NCBI RefSeq assembly: GCF_021568775.1
Contig: NZ_JAKGSG010000002.1
Location: 1-61,659, forward strand
Length of the DNA stretch: 61,659 nucleotides
Direction of reading: 5' to 3'
From: Antribacter soli
GTDB lineage: Bacteria; Actinomycetota; Actinomycetes; Actinomycetales; Cellulomonadaceae
The stretch's first letter is position 1. Every line of letters starts with the position of its first letter. Positions 1 to 9,923 of this stretch are shown here, one piece after another. A program made the position numbers and the translations under genes. Below the pieces are notes generated by a model that worked only from the letters and a program-made list of their open reading frames with translations, was not told the origin of the DNA and did not search any database.

Positions 1-75
1 CCCTGGGGCGACCCGGGGTTTCTGGGGCCCCGGGTTGTCCCCCGCCACCTGGACCGGGGGGGGGGGGCGGCGCAC
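1..75. other. low-quality contig end
   Basis: This tip is dominated by G/C homopolymers, including an uninterrupted G run around 56-67. Translated on the minus strand, the Fn3 protein is convincing down to about position 90 and then becomes proline/arginine homopolymer. I treat these bases as unreliable sequence, not biology. Confidence 0.7.
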
Positions 76-3000
76 GCCCGCGCCCCCACCCCACGTCACG
101 CGGGCCTTGCCGTTCGTGTCCCCGCTGATGAGGCCCGCCGACGGAGAGCTGGGCGCGTCGGGCCTGCCATAGGGGACCACCGCGGCGGACTCCGGGCTGG
201 CAGGGGAGCTGCCCGCCTTGTTCGCCGCCGTCACGGTGAACGTGTAGCTCGCCGTCGGGTCCAGGCCGGCGAACCGGGCGGACGTCCCCGTGATCCCGGT
301 GCGCGACTCCGTTCGGCTGCCCCCTCGGTAGACGTCCACCTGGTAGGCGGACACCGGGTCGCCGTTGTTGGCGGGCGCGGTCCAGCTCACGACGACCACG
401 CCACCGTCGGCGGCCGCGTCCGGCGCGCGCGTGGCTGTCGGGGCGGCGGGCTGCGCCGGAGGTGCCGCCGGCGTCTCGGCCGCGGACGGGTCGGACCAGT
501 CCGAGGGGTCCGGGGCCGCGTTCTCGGCCTGCACCCGCACCGTGTAGGCGGTGCCGTTGCGCAGGCCCCGCCACACGACCTGGTTCCCGGGGACGCACGT
601 CTTCTGGATGCGCCCGTCCGCCGGGGCGGGCGAGATCTCCAGGTTCACGCACTCGATCGGCGACCGGTCCGTGTAGGCCCGGTTCACCCACGTCACGGTC
701 AGGCTCGAGTCGCCGAACGTGAGCGTCGCCGGGGCCGGCGCGTCCGGCTTCGCATCGGGACGGGCGGCGGCCGACGCCGGCGAGGCGCCCGACTCCCCCA
801 CCTCGTTCGTCGCGGTGACCGTGAAGGTGTAGAACACGTCGTTGGTCAGGCCGGTGACCGTGCAGGTCGTCGTCGGGCAGGAGGTCGGCCCGCCGCGGTC
901 CGAGCGCACCGTGTAGCCGGTGATCTCCGCCCCGTTGTCCACCGGCGGGTCCCACGAGAGCACCACGGTCCCGGAGCGCACCTCCTCCACTCGCGGAACG
1001 CCGGGCGCCTCCGGCCGCCCCAGGACGGTGACCTGGACGCGGCCCTCGACCTCCCGGTCCGGGTCCCTCGTCGCGTCCTGCACGCGGTACCGCACCACCA
1101 TCACGCCGTGGAAGGTGTCCGACGGCGTCAGGGTGACGCCGTCCGGCGACGCCGCCACGGTCCCGTCCCCGGTCTCGACGCTCGCGCTCACGACGGTGAG
1201 CGGGTCCTCGGGGAACGGGTTGGCGTCGTTGGCGAGCACGGGTACCCGCGTGCCCTCGCCCTGGTGGGCGTCGGGCACGACGTCGTCGTTCGCCCGGGCG
1301 AGCGGCCGCGTCGAGGCGACCACCTCGACGACGACGGTGCCGGGCACGGGCGGGTGCCCGGCGTCGGACACCGCGACTGGGAGGGTGAGGCGCGAGCCCT
1401 TGGACAGGCCCGGCTCGGCGCGGACCATGAGGAGCGTGCCTTCCGTCGCGGCGCTGAGACCGTCGGCGCCGCCAGTGACCTCGGCCGTGAGCGGGTCGCC
1501 GTCGGGGTCGGTCGCGTAGGCGCCCAGCTCGAGGGCTGCCTCCTCGCCGGCCGCGACGCGCAGCACGGGCGTGCCCTCGAGCACCGGCGGCAGGTTCTCC
1601 CGGGCGACCACCGACACCTGCGCCGTCAGCAGCGCCACCTGCGCCTTCGGGTCGTCCGGGCCGGAGGCGTCGGTGACCTCGAAGGTGACCGCGGCCTGGC
1701 CCACGTAGCCGGCGGCCGAGGTGTAGACCATCGTGGTGGGCCCCGTGACCTCCCGCGTGCCGTGCAGGGCGGTGACGCGCGACTCCTCGGTCAGGCGCGG
1801 CGCGCGCCCCTCGGCGACCACGACGAGCTCGGTGATGTCGATCGCGAGCGGCTCGCCGCTGACGACCTCGAGCGGGTCGAGGCCCGCGCGCAGGTGCGGC
1901 GCCGTGCCGTCCGGCGGCACACGCAGGAAGGCGCGCGCCACCAGCCCGTCCATGTCCGTGACGGCGTAGGTGATCAGCTGCGGCTCGGCGCCCAGCGTGA
2001 CCGTCACCTGGCCGTCCTTGCCCACGACCGCGGTGTCGCCGTCGACGCTCACCTCGAGGTCCGAGGCCAGGCCGTCCGGGTCGGAGTCGTTGCGCAGCAC
2101 GTCCACCGTGACCGCGCTCCGGGTGACGTCCCCGGCCGCGACCACGTCGTCGCGCGCCACCGGCGGGCGCAGCGGCGCGTCGGCGGCCACCGTGACGGTC
2201 ACGGCACCGGTCGCCTGTGCGGCGAGCGCGTCCTGGATCCCGTAGTAGAACGCGTACGTCCCGTCCTCGCGCGGCGTGGTGACCACGACGAGGGAGTCGA
2301 CGGCCTCCGGGCCGAGCTCCTCCGCGCCCTGGAACGCGGAGCCGACCAGCGCGATCTCGTCGCCGTCCGGATCGGAGTCGTTGGCCAGGACGTCGACGGC
2401 CACCGTGCGGTCCGGGCGCACGACCGTCTCGTCCGCCGCGGCGAGCGGCGGCTGGTTCTCCTGCGGCGGGGGCGCGATGCCGACGCGCACGACACCCTCC
2501 GCTACCGCGCCGCGCGTGTCCACCACCCGGTACGTGAACGTGTCCGCGCCCAGCGAGCCGGGCGCCGCGTGGTAGTCGAGGTAGCCGTCGACCACCTCGG
2601 CGGTGCCCTGGACCGGCGCCGAGCCGACGGCGGACAGCGTGACGTGGTCGCCGTCCGGGTCGACGCCGTCGAGCGGCAGCGCGATGCGCACGCTCGAGCC
2701 GCTCAGGACGCGCGCCTCGACGTCCGGTGGTTGCGGGGCGCCGTTCTCCTCGCCGTCGACGACAGTGATCGTGAGCTGAGCCGAGTCCTTCTGGCCGTTC
2801 GGGTCCCGCACCTCGTAGACGGCGTGGTAGGTGCCCGCGACGGACGGCGCGCGGAACCGGACGGTCTCCTCCGAGACGAAGGCCTCCCCCGCCTCCGGCT
2901 GCTCCACGAGCTCCCCCGCGACGGCCAGCTCGAGCCCGTCGGGATGCGTGTCGTTGCGCAGGACGGGGACCGTCACGACGTCCCCGGCCCGGACCGTGGC

Positions 3001-5376
3001 CTCGTCGGGCGCCGCGTCCGGCGGGCGCAGTCGGTCGGGCGCCGGGACGGGCACCACCCGCACCTGCCCGACGGCGGTCGCCCGCCCGTTCGACACCGTG
3101 TACTCCACCGTGACCGGGCCGTCGAGCCGCCGCACCTCGGTCACCCTCAGCACGTGGTGGGCGAGGACCGCGACCGTCACCGGCGCGCCAGCCGGCGCTC
3201 GTACGCCCTGCACCACGAGCACGCCGCCCGCGAGATCGGTGTCGTTGGCGAGCACGTCCACCAGCGCCGAACCGCCGGCCGGGAGCAGCACCAGGTCGGG
3301 CACGGCGACCGGCGGGCCGTCCACCTCAGGCGGGACCACGACGTCGATCCGCACCAGGCCCGTCGTCGCGTCCGGGCCGTCACTGACCTGGTAGGTGAGG
3401 TCGTAGCTGCCGGGCTGCGGGCTCATGAAGCGGAACGTGCCCGCCGCGTAGTTGGGCGTGATCTCGGCGGGAGACTGCTCGGCCACGTTCACGAGCCGCA
3501 GCGGGTCGCCGTTCGGGTCCGTGTCGTTCTGCAGCGGGCTCACCGTGACCGGCTGGCCGGCGAGGACCACGACGTGATCGCCCACCGCGACCGGCGGCTC
3601 CTGGGCGGCCACGACGTCGACGAGCAGGCGGCCCTCGACGGTCAGCCCCAGGGCGTCGGTCACCGTCAGGCTCACGACCTTGCGACCGGTCGTGGTGCCG
3701 CCGTCCCGGAACTCGACCGTGCCGTCCGGCCGGGACCGCACCTCGTCCCCCGCGACCGAGGAGGTTGCCGAGGACAGGACGAGGTCGTCCCCGTCAGGGT
3801 CGCGGAACGACGGGAGCACCCGCGTCGTGGCCACGCCGCCCTGGGCCACGCGCAGCACGGGCTCGCCGACCTGTGCGGGCGCGTCGTTCTCCGTCAACGG
3901 CACCACGCGCAGGTCGACCTGGGCGGGCGCCTCGCCGCCGCGGCCGTCCGAGACGGTGTAGGTGAAGGACAGCAGGCCGGCGGCCTCGGGCGGGACCGCG
4001 GCCTGCAGGGCCTTCCCGCCGAGCACGCGGTCGACCGTGACCGGCCCGTCCGGCGCCTGCGACACCGCGGCCGTCATGACGTCGCCGTCCGGGTCGACGT
4101 CGTTCGACAGGACATCGAGCACCGTGGTGCGCCCGGGACGCACGCCGAGCGCGTCGTCGGAGGGCTGCGGCGGCCGGTTGGGCTGCTGCCGGTCCACGAC
4201 GAGCTGGTCCACCTGCTCCGGCGTCGTGGTCTCCGAATCCTGTCGTTCGCCCTCGGCGTCCTCGGGCAGCTTCAGGTCCCAGTCGTCGACCTTCTCGTAC
4301 TCGTCCGCGGCGAGCCACAGGGTCCCGGCCGACAGGTCGTTCAGCACGATGACCTTCCGGTTCACCCGGTAGGCGAGCACCGTGCTCGGGTCGACCCCGT
4401 CGAGCCGCGTGTCGACGTCCCGGTCGGTGCCCGGGCAGTCACGCAGCACCTGGCCCGTGCTGGACCATGCGCCGTACGTGCAGTCACCGAGCTGGACGGG
4501 CGCGGCCGGCGAGCCCTCGGCGCGGCGCACGACGGCGGTCCCGCCGCCCAGCGGCTGCGTCACCAGGCCGTCGGGCGTGGCGACGACGACGGACCCGTAC
4601 TCGGCGGAAGGCTGCTGCAGCCGCGCGTCCGCGCCGTCCGGCACCTCGACGGTCCGGCCGCCCGGCAGCACCAGCACCGACGCGGTCCGGTCCAGCACCA
4701 CGGGCACCTCGCCCACCGCGCTGACCTCGATCTCGGCCCGCTCCGACACGGGCAGGTCCAGCGTCTCGACCGCGCCCGGAACGCCCTGCGACGTCGTGGG
4801 CACCGTGTACAGGGTCCCGTCGGCGGGCACGCCGACCAGCACCGTGCCGCCCTGGGTGACGGCGAGGGCCCCGCCAGGGGCGAGCTCCGCCGTCGGCTCC
4901 GACTCCGCCGGGTCGAACGACGTCGCGCCGTCGAAGGGCAGGACCCAGAGACGGCCCGTGGCCGGGTCGAGCACCGCCGTGGTCGCGGCGCCCGAGGCGA
5001 CCTGCGCGCCGACGGGGAGGCGCAGGGTGCCGTCGAGTGCCAGGTGCGCCGGGTTCACGGGGCTCGCGGTCCAGCCACCGCCGTCAGCGAGCAGGACGCG
5101 CTGGGCCGTCTGTTGCACGTCGAAGTCCGCCGAGCCCGCGAGGAGCGTGCCGTCGAGCGCCTGTGCCTCGTAGTTGAAGCGCCCGAGCAGGCCTGCGGAG
5201 GTCTTGGTGACCCACACGCCCGAGTCGTTCAGGTCGACGTCGGCCGTGGGCTCGCCCTCGTACGTGACGGCCAGGACGGCGAGCGCGCCCGCGAAGAGGA
5301 CGACCACGCACCCGGACACCATGGAGCGCCACTCATCCCGCAGCCATCCCGGCACGTCGACCAGTCCCCCCGACAC
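1..5376 (-). CDS. giant Ig-like/cadherin-like and fibronectin type III repeat protein, membrane anchored (partial)
   Basis: This open frame covers 1792 codons and runs off the left edge, so the C-terminus is missing. The GTG start at 5376 follows a GGGGGAG ribosome site. A short cytoplasmic N-terminus (SGGLVDVPGWLRDEW) leads into one membrane segment (about residues 20-36). Residues about 40-350 look like a beta-propeller-type region. From about 410 to 1450 there are some eleven Ig/cadherin-like repeats marked by the motif VLxNDxDPDGD. From about 1455 Fn3 domains begin (VVLSWDPPVDNGAEITGY), with a fourth one cut by the edge. Similar ~2000-residue proteins are known from Cellulomonas relatives beside MoxR/DUF58/transglutaminase genes; any such neighbours would lie outside. 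A role in cell-surface adhesion or envelope organisation is inference. Confidence 0.85.
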   Translation of the reverse strand, partial: MSGGLVDVPGWLRDEWRSMVSGCVVVLFAGALAVLAVTYEGEPTADVDLNDSGVWVTKTSAGLLGRFNYEAQALDGTLLAGSADFDVQQTAQRVLLADGGGWTASPVNPAHLALDGTLRLPVGAQVASGAATTAVLDPATGRLWVLPFDGATSFDPAESEPTAELAPGGALAVTQGGTVLVGVPADGTLYTVPTTSQGVPGAVETLDLPVSERAEIEVSAVGEVPVVLDRTASVLVLPGGRTVEVPDGADARLQQPSAEYGSVVVATPDGLVTQPLGGGTAVVRRAEGSPAAPVQLGDCTYGAWSSTGQVLRDCPGTDRDVDTRLDGVDPSTVLAYRVNRKVIVLNDLSAGTLWLAADEYEKVDDWDLKLPEDAEGERQDSETTTPEQVDQLVVDRQQPNRPPQPSDDALGVRPGRTTVLDVLSNDVDPDGDVMTAAVSQAPDGPVTVDRVLGGKALQAAVPPEAAGLLSFTYTVSDGRGGEAPAQVDLRVVPLTENDAPAQVGEPVLRVAQGGVATTRVLPSFRDPDGDDLVLSSATSSVAGDEVRSRPDGTVEFRDGGTTTGRKVVSLTVTDALGLTVEGRLLVDVVAAQEPPVAVGDHVVVLAGQPVTVSPLQNDTDPNGDPLRLVNVAEQSPAEITPNYAAGTFRFMSPQPGSYDLTYQVSDGPDATTGLVRIDVVVPPEVDGPPVAVPDLVLLPAGGSALVDVLANDTDLAGGVLVVQGVRAPAGAPVTVAVLAHHVLRVTEVRRLDGPVTVEYTVSNGRATAVGQVRVVPVPAPDRLRPPDAAPDEATVRAGDVVTVPVLRNDTHPDGLELAVAGELVEQPEAGEAFVSEETVRFRAPSVAGTYHAVYEVRDPNGQKDSAQLTITVVDGEENGAPQPPDVEARVLSGSSVRIALPLDGVDPDGDHVTLSAVGSAPVQGTAEVVDGYLDYHAAPGSLGADTFTYRVVDTRGAVAEGVVRVGIAPPPQENQPPLAAADETVVRPDRTVAVDVLANDSDPDGDEIALVGSAFQGAEELGPEAVDSLVVVTTPREDGTYAFYYGIQDALAAQATGAVTVTVAADAPLRPPVARDDVVAAGDVTRSAVTVDVLRNDSDPDGLASDLEVSVDGDTAVVGKDGQVTVTLGAEPQLITYAVTDMDGLVARAFLRVPPDGTAPHLRAGLDPLEVVSGEPLAIDITELVVVAEGRAPRLTEESRVTALHGTREVTGPTTMVYTSAAGYVGQAAVTFEVTDASGPDDPKAQVALLTAQVSVVARENLPPVLEGTPVLRVAAGEEAALELGAYATDPDGDPLTAEVTGGADGLSAATEGTLLMVRAEPGLSKGSRLTLPVAVSDAGHPPVPGTVVVEVVASTRPLARANDDVVPDAHQGEGTRVPVLANDANPFPEDPLTVVSASVETGDGTVAASPDGVTLTPSDTFHGVMVVRYRVQDATRDPDREVEGRVQVTVLGRPEAPGVPRVEEVRSGTVVLSWDPPVDNGAEITGYTVRSDRGGPTSCPTTTCTVTGLTNDVFYTFTVTATNEVGESGASPASAAARPDAKPDAPAPATLTFGDSSLTVTWVNRAYTDRSPIECVNLEISPAPADGRIQKTCVPGNQVVWRGLRNGTAYTVRVQAENAAPDPSDWSDPSAAETPAAPPAQPAAPTATRAPDAAADGGVVVVSWTAPANNGDPVSAYQVDVYRGGSRTESRTGITGTSARFAGLDPTASYTFTVTAANKAGSSPASPESAAVVPYGRPDAPSSPSAGLISGDTNGKARVTWGGGAGVRRPPPPVQVAGDNPGPQKPRVAPG

Positions 5377-5506
5377 GCGCGGCCACTCCCCCGGTGGTCG
5401 ACGGCCCGCGCGTGAACCCTACTCACCAGGCCCGACACGAACCGTCAGCGACACGGGGGAACTGTCCGTCACCCGCGGCCGTCTGCCCGCGACGAACCCG
5501 GACCCG

Positions 5507-6586
5507 TCAGACCGTCCGGTCCGCCAGGGCCGTGGCGAACGCCGCCAGGGCCTCCTTCACCGGCCCGTCGGGCACGGGGTCGAGCTCGGCGGCGGACTGG
5601 GCCGCCCACCGCGTCGCGAGCGCGCGCGTCTCGTCCAGCACCGGGTGGGCGCGCAGCGCGGCCAGGGCCGCGGTCAGCGCGTCATCGGACGACAGGTCCC
5701 CGTCCAGCTGTGCCAGCAGCTCCCGGTCCGCGTCGGTCGCCTCGGGCGACGCGACGCGAGCCCGGAGCAACAGCACGGGCATGGTGGGCACGTGCTCGCG
5801 CAGGTCCGTTCCCGGCGTCTTGCCGGAGGACTCGGACGGCGAGGCGACGTCGAGCACGTCGTCGGCGAGCTGGAACGCCACGCCGAGCTTCTCGCCGTAC
5901 TGCGTCACGGCCTCGACCACGGGCTCCGGGCACCCGCCGAACATCGCGCCGAACCGCGCCGACGTGGCCAGCAGCGACGCCGTCTTGTCGGAGAGCACCT
6001 GCAGGTAGTGCTCCACCGCGTCCTCGCCCTCCCGCGGGCCGAGCGTCTCGTGGAGCTGGCCGAGGCACATGCGCTCGAACGTGCCGGACTGCAGCACGAC
6101 TGCTTCGGGCCCGAGCCGGGCCACGCGGGACGACGCCCGCGCGAACAGCATGTCGCCCACGAGGATCGCGACCGAGTTGCCCCACACCGAGTGCACGGAC
6201 GGAGCGCCGCGGCGCAGCGGCGCGGAGTCCATGACGTCGTCGTGGTAGAGCGACGCGACCTGCGTCAGCTCCACCACGACGGCGGCGTCCACGAGCTCGG
6301 GCCGCGAGCCGTCGCCGAGCTCGCCCGTGAGCAGGGTCAGCAGCGGCCGGAACCGCTTGCCGCCGGCCGAGACGAGGTGCCGCGACGCGTCGTCCGCGAG
6401 TGCGTCCGCGCTGGCCACGGCGTCCGACAGCGCCTCGTCGACCGCCTCCAGCCTGCGCACCAGCCGGGCGGCCAGCTCCGGGTCCGGGACGGGGATCCCG
6501 AGGGCAGAGGCGGTCGCGGCCGGGTCGGGGACGGACGCGACCGGCGGCGTCGTCGAAGGCTCGGTCGGCAGGTGCGCAGAGGTCAC
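5507..6586 (-). CDS. long-chain polyprenyl diphosphate synthase (GrcC/HepT type)
   Basis: The product is a trans-prenyltransferase of 359 residues that should extend allylic diphosphates with isopentenyl diphosphate to make the menaquinone side chain. GGKRFRP lies near residues 75-81. The first aspartate-rich motif (DDVMD) is at about 116-120 and the second (DDVLD, in FQLADDVLD) at about 242-246. The length is normal for the family. The ATG overlaps the nuoN stop by 4 bases, so it is the last gene of the nuo transcription unit. In mycobacteria the equivalent gene (grcC1) also sits near menG and the quinone reductase menJ, which supports a quinone role. The exact chain length made cannot be read from the sequence. 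Confidence 0.9.
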   Translation of the reverse strand: MTSAHLPTEPSTTPPVASVPDPAATASALGIPVPDPELAARLVRRLEAVDEALSDAVASADALADDASRHLVSAGGKRFRPLLTLLTGELGDGSRPELVDAAVVVELTQVASLYHDDVMDSAPLRRGAPSVHSVWGNSVAILVGDMLFARASSRVARLGPEAVVLQSGTFERMCLGQLHETLGPREGEDAVEHYLQVLSDKTASLLATSARFGAMFGGCPEPVVEAVTQYGEKLGVAFQLADDVLDVASPSESSGKTPGTDLREHVPTMPVLLLRARVASPEATDADRELLAQLDGDLSSDDALTAALAALRAHPVLDETRALATRWAAQSAAELDPVPDGPVKEALAAFATALADRTV

Positions 6587-8385
6587 GGCACGAACTTAAT
6601 AGCCTGACCCGCAAGTTCGAGAACCGGACCAGGAAGGAGGCCCAGCAGGATCGTCGCCGCAGCGCAGATCGCGACGGCGACAGCCGCCGGCCCACGGGAC
6701 CCCACGACGGTGACGACGGTGCGGGCTGCTTCCGTCCGGGTCGCCGTCGCAACGCCGCCACCAGTAGTTTCGGCCCCCTCGCCGGCGACCTCCACAGCGG
6801 TGCCCGACGCCGGGGCGGCCCCGGGCGCACCTTCACCCGACAGGCGGCGGGTCACCTCGGCGTCGGGCGCCGGTGTGAAGACCATGAGCACGATCACGCG
6901 GACGTAGAAGAAGACGGCGACGACGGACGCGAGCACGCCGACCACGGCGAGCCACGTGAGGTCGCCGGAGACGGCCGCGGAGAACGCCGTGAACTTCGCG
7001 ACGAACCCGGCGGTGAGCGGGATGCCTGCCATCGACAGGAGGAACAGGGCGAAGGCGGCGGTGAGCCACGGGGCCTTTCGTCCGAGACCGGCCCACTGCG
7101 ACAGGTGGGTCGCCTCACCCAGCACGACGCCGTCGTCGGCAACCTCGCCGTCCGCCCCGGCCGGCTCGGCGGACCCGTCGGCGGACCCCGTCAGCCGGGT
7201 CTCCCGCACCAGCGTCACGACACCGAAGGCGCCGATCGTCGCGACGCCGTAGGCGACCAGGTAGAAGACCACGGCCCGCACCGAGAACCCGGTGTACCCG
7301 GCGACGGCGACGAGCAGGAAGCCCGCGTGCGCGATCGACGAGTAGGCGAGCAGCCGCTTCACGTCGGTCTGCACGGCACCCGCGACGGTGCCGACCACCA
7401 TGGTCGCCACGGCCACCGTCACCACCACGACGCGCAGGTCGTTCGCAACGTCCGCCGGGACGCTCACCACCACGGTGTACAGCACCTTCACCATCGCCCC
7501 CGCGGCCGCGACCTTGGTGCACGCCGCCATGAAGCCGGTGACCGGCGTGGGCGCACCGGTGTAGACGTCGGGCGTCCACGCGTGGAACGGCACGGCGCCC
7601 AGCTTGAACAGGAGGCCCACGAGGACGAGCAGCACGCCGCCCACGAGCAGCACCGTCATGCCCTCGAGCGGGGCGGCTCCCGACGCGATGTTCTGCCGCA
7701 GCACGTCGAGGCGCACGGTCCCAGCGAACCCGTAGATCAGGGCCACGCCGAAGATGAACAGGGCGGACGCGAACGCGCCGAGCAGGAAGTACTTCGCGGC
7801 GGCCTCCTGCGACAGGAGCCGGCGCCGCCGCGCCGTCGCGCAGAGGACGTACAGCGGCAGGGACAGCACCTCGAGGGCCACGAACAGCATGAGCAGGTCG
7901 TCCGTCCCGACGAACAGCATCATGCCGCCCGTCGCGAACAGCAGGAGCGGGTAGATCTCCGTCTGCTGCAGCCCGGCCCGCCGGGCCAGGTCCTCGTAGG
8001 AGGTGCCGGGCACGGCGGCGGCAGTGGGCGCGAACGCGTCCTGCCCGGTCGACGTGCGGTCGGCCACGACGAGGACGCCCAGGAACGCCAGCGCCGCGAT
8101 CGTGCCCTGCAGCGCGAGCGCGAAGGGCGTCACCATGACCGTGCCGCCCACCAGCACGTCGGACACGCCCGCGGTCTCGGGCGTGCCGACGACGACGGGC
8201 CAGCGCAGGACCACGAGCGCCAGCGCCCCGGCGAGCGCCACGAGCGTGAGCACGACCTGGACGGCGCGCCGGACGGCGTCAGGCACGAAGGCCTCGACGA
8301 GGACGCCGGCCACGCCGGCCCCGAGCACCACGAGGAGCGGCGCGAGCGCCGCCCAGTCGATCAGCGGCACGACGAACCCGGTCAC
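6583..8385 (-). CDS. nuoN: NADH-quinone oxidoreductase subunit N
   Basis: Antiporter-like membrane subunit of complex I, 600 residues with about 14 predicted membrane helices. Conserved stretches include GLLFKLGAVPFHAWTPDVY and LAYSSIAHAGFLLV, which carry the proton-channel lysine and histidine. It is longer than typical NuoN because of two hydrophilic inserts rich in Gly/Ala/acidic residues: one after VTLVRETRLTG and one near the C-terminus after FTPAPDAEVTRR. It overlaps nuoM upstream and the polyprenyl synthase downstream by 4 bases each. Confidence 0.96.
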   Translation of the reverse strand: MTGFVVPLIDWAALAPLLVVLGAGVAGVLVEAFVPDAVRRAVQVVLTLVALAGALALVVLRWPVVVGTPETAGVSDVLVGGTVMVTPFALALQGTIAALAFLGVLVVADRTSTGQDAFAPTAAAVPGTSYEDLARRAGLQQTEIYPLLLFATGGMMLFVGTDDLLMLFVALEVLSLPLYVLCATARRRRLLSQEAAAKYFLLGAFASALFIFGVALIYGFAGTVRLDVLRQNIASGAAPLEGMTVLLVGGVLLVLVGLLFKLGAVPFHAWTPDVYTGAPTPVTGFMAACTKVAAAGAMVKVLYTVVVSVPADVANDLRVVVVTVAVATMVVGTVAGAVQTDVKRLLAYSSIAHAGFLLVAVAGYTGFSVRAVVFYLVAYGVATIGAFGVVTLVRETRLTGSADGSAEPAGADGEVADDGVVLGEATHLSQWAGLGRKAPWLTAAFALFLLSMAGIPLTAGFVAKFTAFSAAVSGDLTWLAVVGVLASVVAVFFYVRVIVLMVFTPAPDAEVTRRLSGEGAPGAAPASGTAVEVAGEGAETTGGGVATATRTEAARTVVTVVGSRGPAAVAVAICAAATILLGLLPGPVLELAGQAIKFVP

Positions 8386-9923
8386 TGGTTGCTCCCTTCG
8401 ACCGCCGCGACCGTCCGGTCGGCGGGCGAGTCCACGTAGGTGAGGGCGAGCTGCGGTACGAGGCCCAGCACGAGCAGGGCCGCGACCAGGACGCCGGCCA
8501 CGGCGCGCTCGCGGCCACCGACGTCGGGCAGTGCGCCGAGCCCCTCAGCAGGCTTCCCGGTGAAGATCCGCTGGTACGTGAGGAGCACGTACACCGCGGC
8601 GAGGACCACGCCCAGGATCGCGACGAGCGCCGCGGCGGGGGAGCCCTCGAAGGAGCCGACGAGCACCATGATCTCGCTGGCGAACGTCGCCAGGCCCGGC
8701 AGGGACAGCGTCGCGAGGCCCGCGACGAGGAACATCCCGGCGAGCACGGGCGTGACCGTGCGCAGCCCCGAGTACTCGCTGATGAGCTGCGAGCGCGCGG
8801 GGTGCCGCGCGATGAGGAAGCCGGCCACCAGGAACAGCGCCCCGGTCGCGAGGCCGTGGTTGAGCATCATGAAGCTCGACCCGGCGGTCCCGAGCGGGCT
8901 GAACGTGAAGATGCCCAGGATGATGAACCCGAAGTGCGACACCGACGTGTATCCGATCAGGCGCAGCAGGTCGTCCTGCCCGATCGCCATGATCGCGCCG
9001 TACAGCACGCTGACCACCGCGAGCGCCACGATCACGGGGGCTGCCCAGCGGGACGCCTCCGGGAACAGCGGCAGGCACAGCGTGAGCATGCCGAAGGTGC
9101 CGACCTTGTCGAGCACGCAGATCAGCAGCGTGGAGGTGCCGACGGGCGCGTTCTCCGCGACGTCGGGCAGCCAGGTGTGCACGGGGAAGAGCGGCGCCTT
9201 GATCGCGAACGCGAGGAAGAAGCCGCAGAAGATCAGCCGCTCCGTCACCGGGTCGATCGCCAGGCCGGTCAGGTTGTCGGTGAGGAACGCGTCGCCGGCA
9301 CGCAGGCCCGTCGTCGGGTCCGCCGGTGCCTGGAAGTAGAGCGCGAGCACCGCCGCGAGCATGATCAGGCCGCCCGCGAGGGAGAAGATCAGGAACTTCA
9401 CCGCGGCGTACCGGCGCTGCGGCCCGTGGCCGAACGCGCCGATCATGAAGTACGCCGGGATCAGCATGGCCTCGAACAGGACGTAGAAGAGGAACACGTC
9501 CCGGGCGGAGAACACGGCCACCATGAACGCCTCGAGGATCAGCACGAGGACGAGGTAACGGCGCAGGCGCGTCATGTCGCCGCCCTGCTCGCGCCACGCC
9601 GCCGCGATCACGAGCGGCACCAGCACCACCGACAGCGCCACGAGCAGCAGGCCGACGCCGTCCACGCCGACGGCGTACGACGCCCCGATCTGCGGGATCC
9701 ACGAGTACGTCTCGGCGAGCTGGTGCTCGGCGGCGGCGCCGGTCTCGAACTGGGCGAACGCGCCCACGAGGAGCGCGACCTCGACGAGCGCGCCCGTCAG
9801 GGCGGTCGCCCGCGGCCCGGGGATGCCGGAGCGGGATCGCCCGCTCGCCGCCACGGCGGCCGCCGCGACGAGCGGCCACGCGATGAGGGCGGTCAGCCAG
9901 GGGAACATCTCTCCTCCGTTCAC
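8382..9923 (-). CDS. nuoM: NADH-quinone oxidoreductase subunit M
   Basis: Antiporter-like proton-pumping subunit of complex I, 513 residues, a typical length. Recognisable segments are [22 protein letters not shown], seen here as [15 protein letters not shown] followed by the DVAE motif, and [16 protein letters not shown]. About 13-14 membrane helices cover the whole protein. The start ATG lies within a 4-base overlap with the nuoL stop, and its own stop overlaps nuoN, which implies translational coupling. Confidence 0.97.
   Translation of the reverse strand: MNGGEMFPWLTALIAWPLVAAAAVAASGRSRSGIPGPRATALTGALVEVALLVGAFAQFETGAAAEHQLAETYSWIPQIGASYAVGVDGVGLLLVALSVVLVPLVIAAAWREQGGDMTRLRRYLVLVLILEAFMVAVFSARDVFLFYVLFEAMLIPAYFMIGAFGHGPQRRYAAVKFLIFSLAGGLIMLAAVLALYFQAPADPTTGLRAGDAFLTDNLTGLAIDPVTERLIFCGFFLAFAIKAPLFPVHTWLPDVAENAPVGTSTLLICVLDKVGTFGMLTLCLPLFPEASRWAAPVIVALAVVSVLYGAIMAIGQDDLLRLIGYTSVSHFGFIILGIFTFSPLGTAGSSFMMLNHGLATGALFLVAGFLIARHPARSQLISEYSGLRTVTPVLAGMFLVAGLATLSLPGLATFASEIMVLVGSFEGSPAAALVAILGVVLAAVYVLLTYQRIFTGKPAEGLGALPDVGGRERAVAGVLVAALLVLGLVPQLALTYVDSPADRTVAAVEGSNQ

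Noticed and set aside
1108-5415. Long plus-strand open frame of over 1400 codons
   Set aside because: It is the antisense shadow of the Ig/Fn3 gene: arginine/histidine/aspartate-rich without domains, while the minus frame shows clear repeats.
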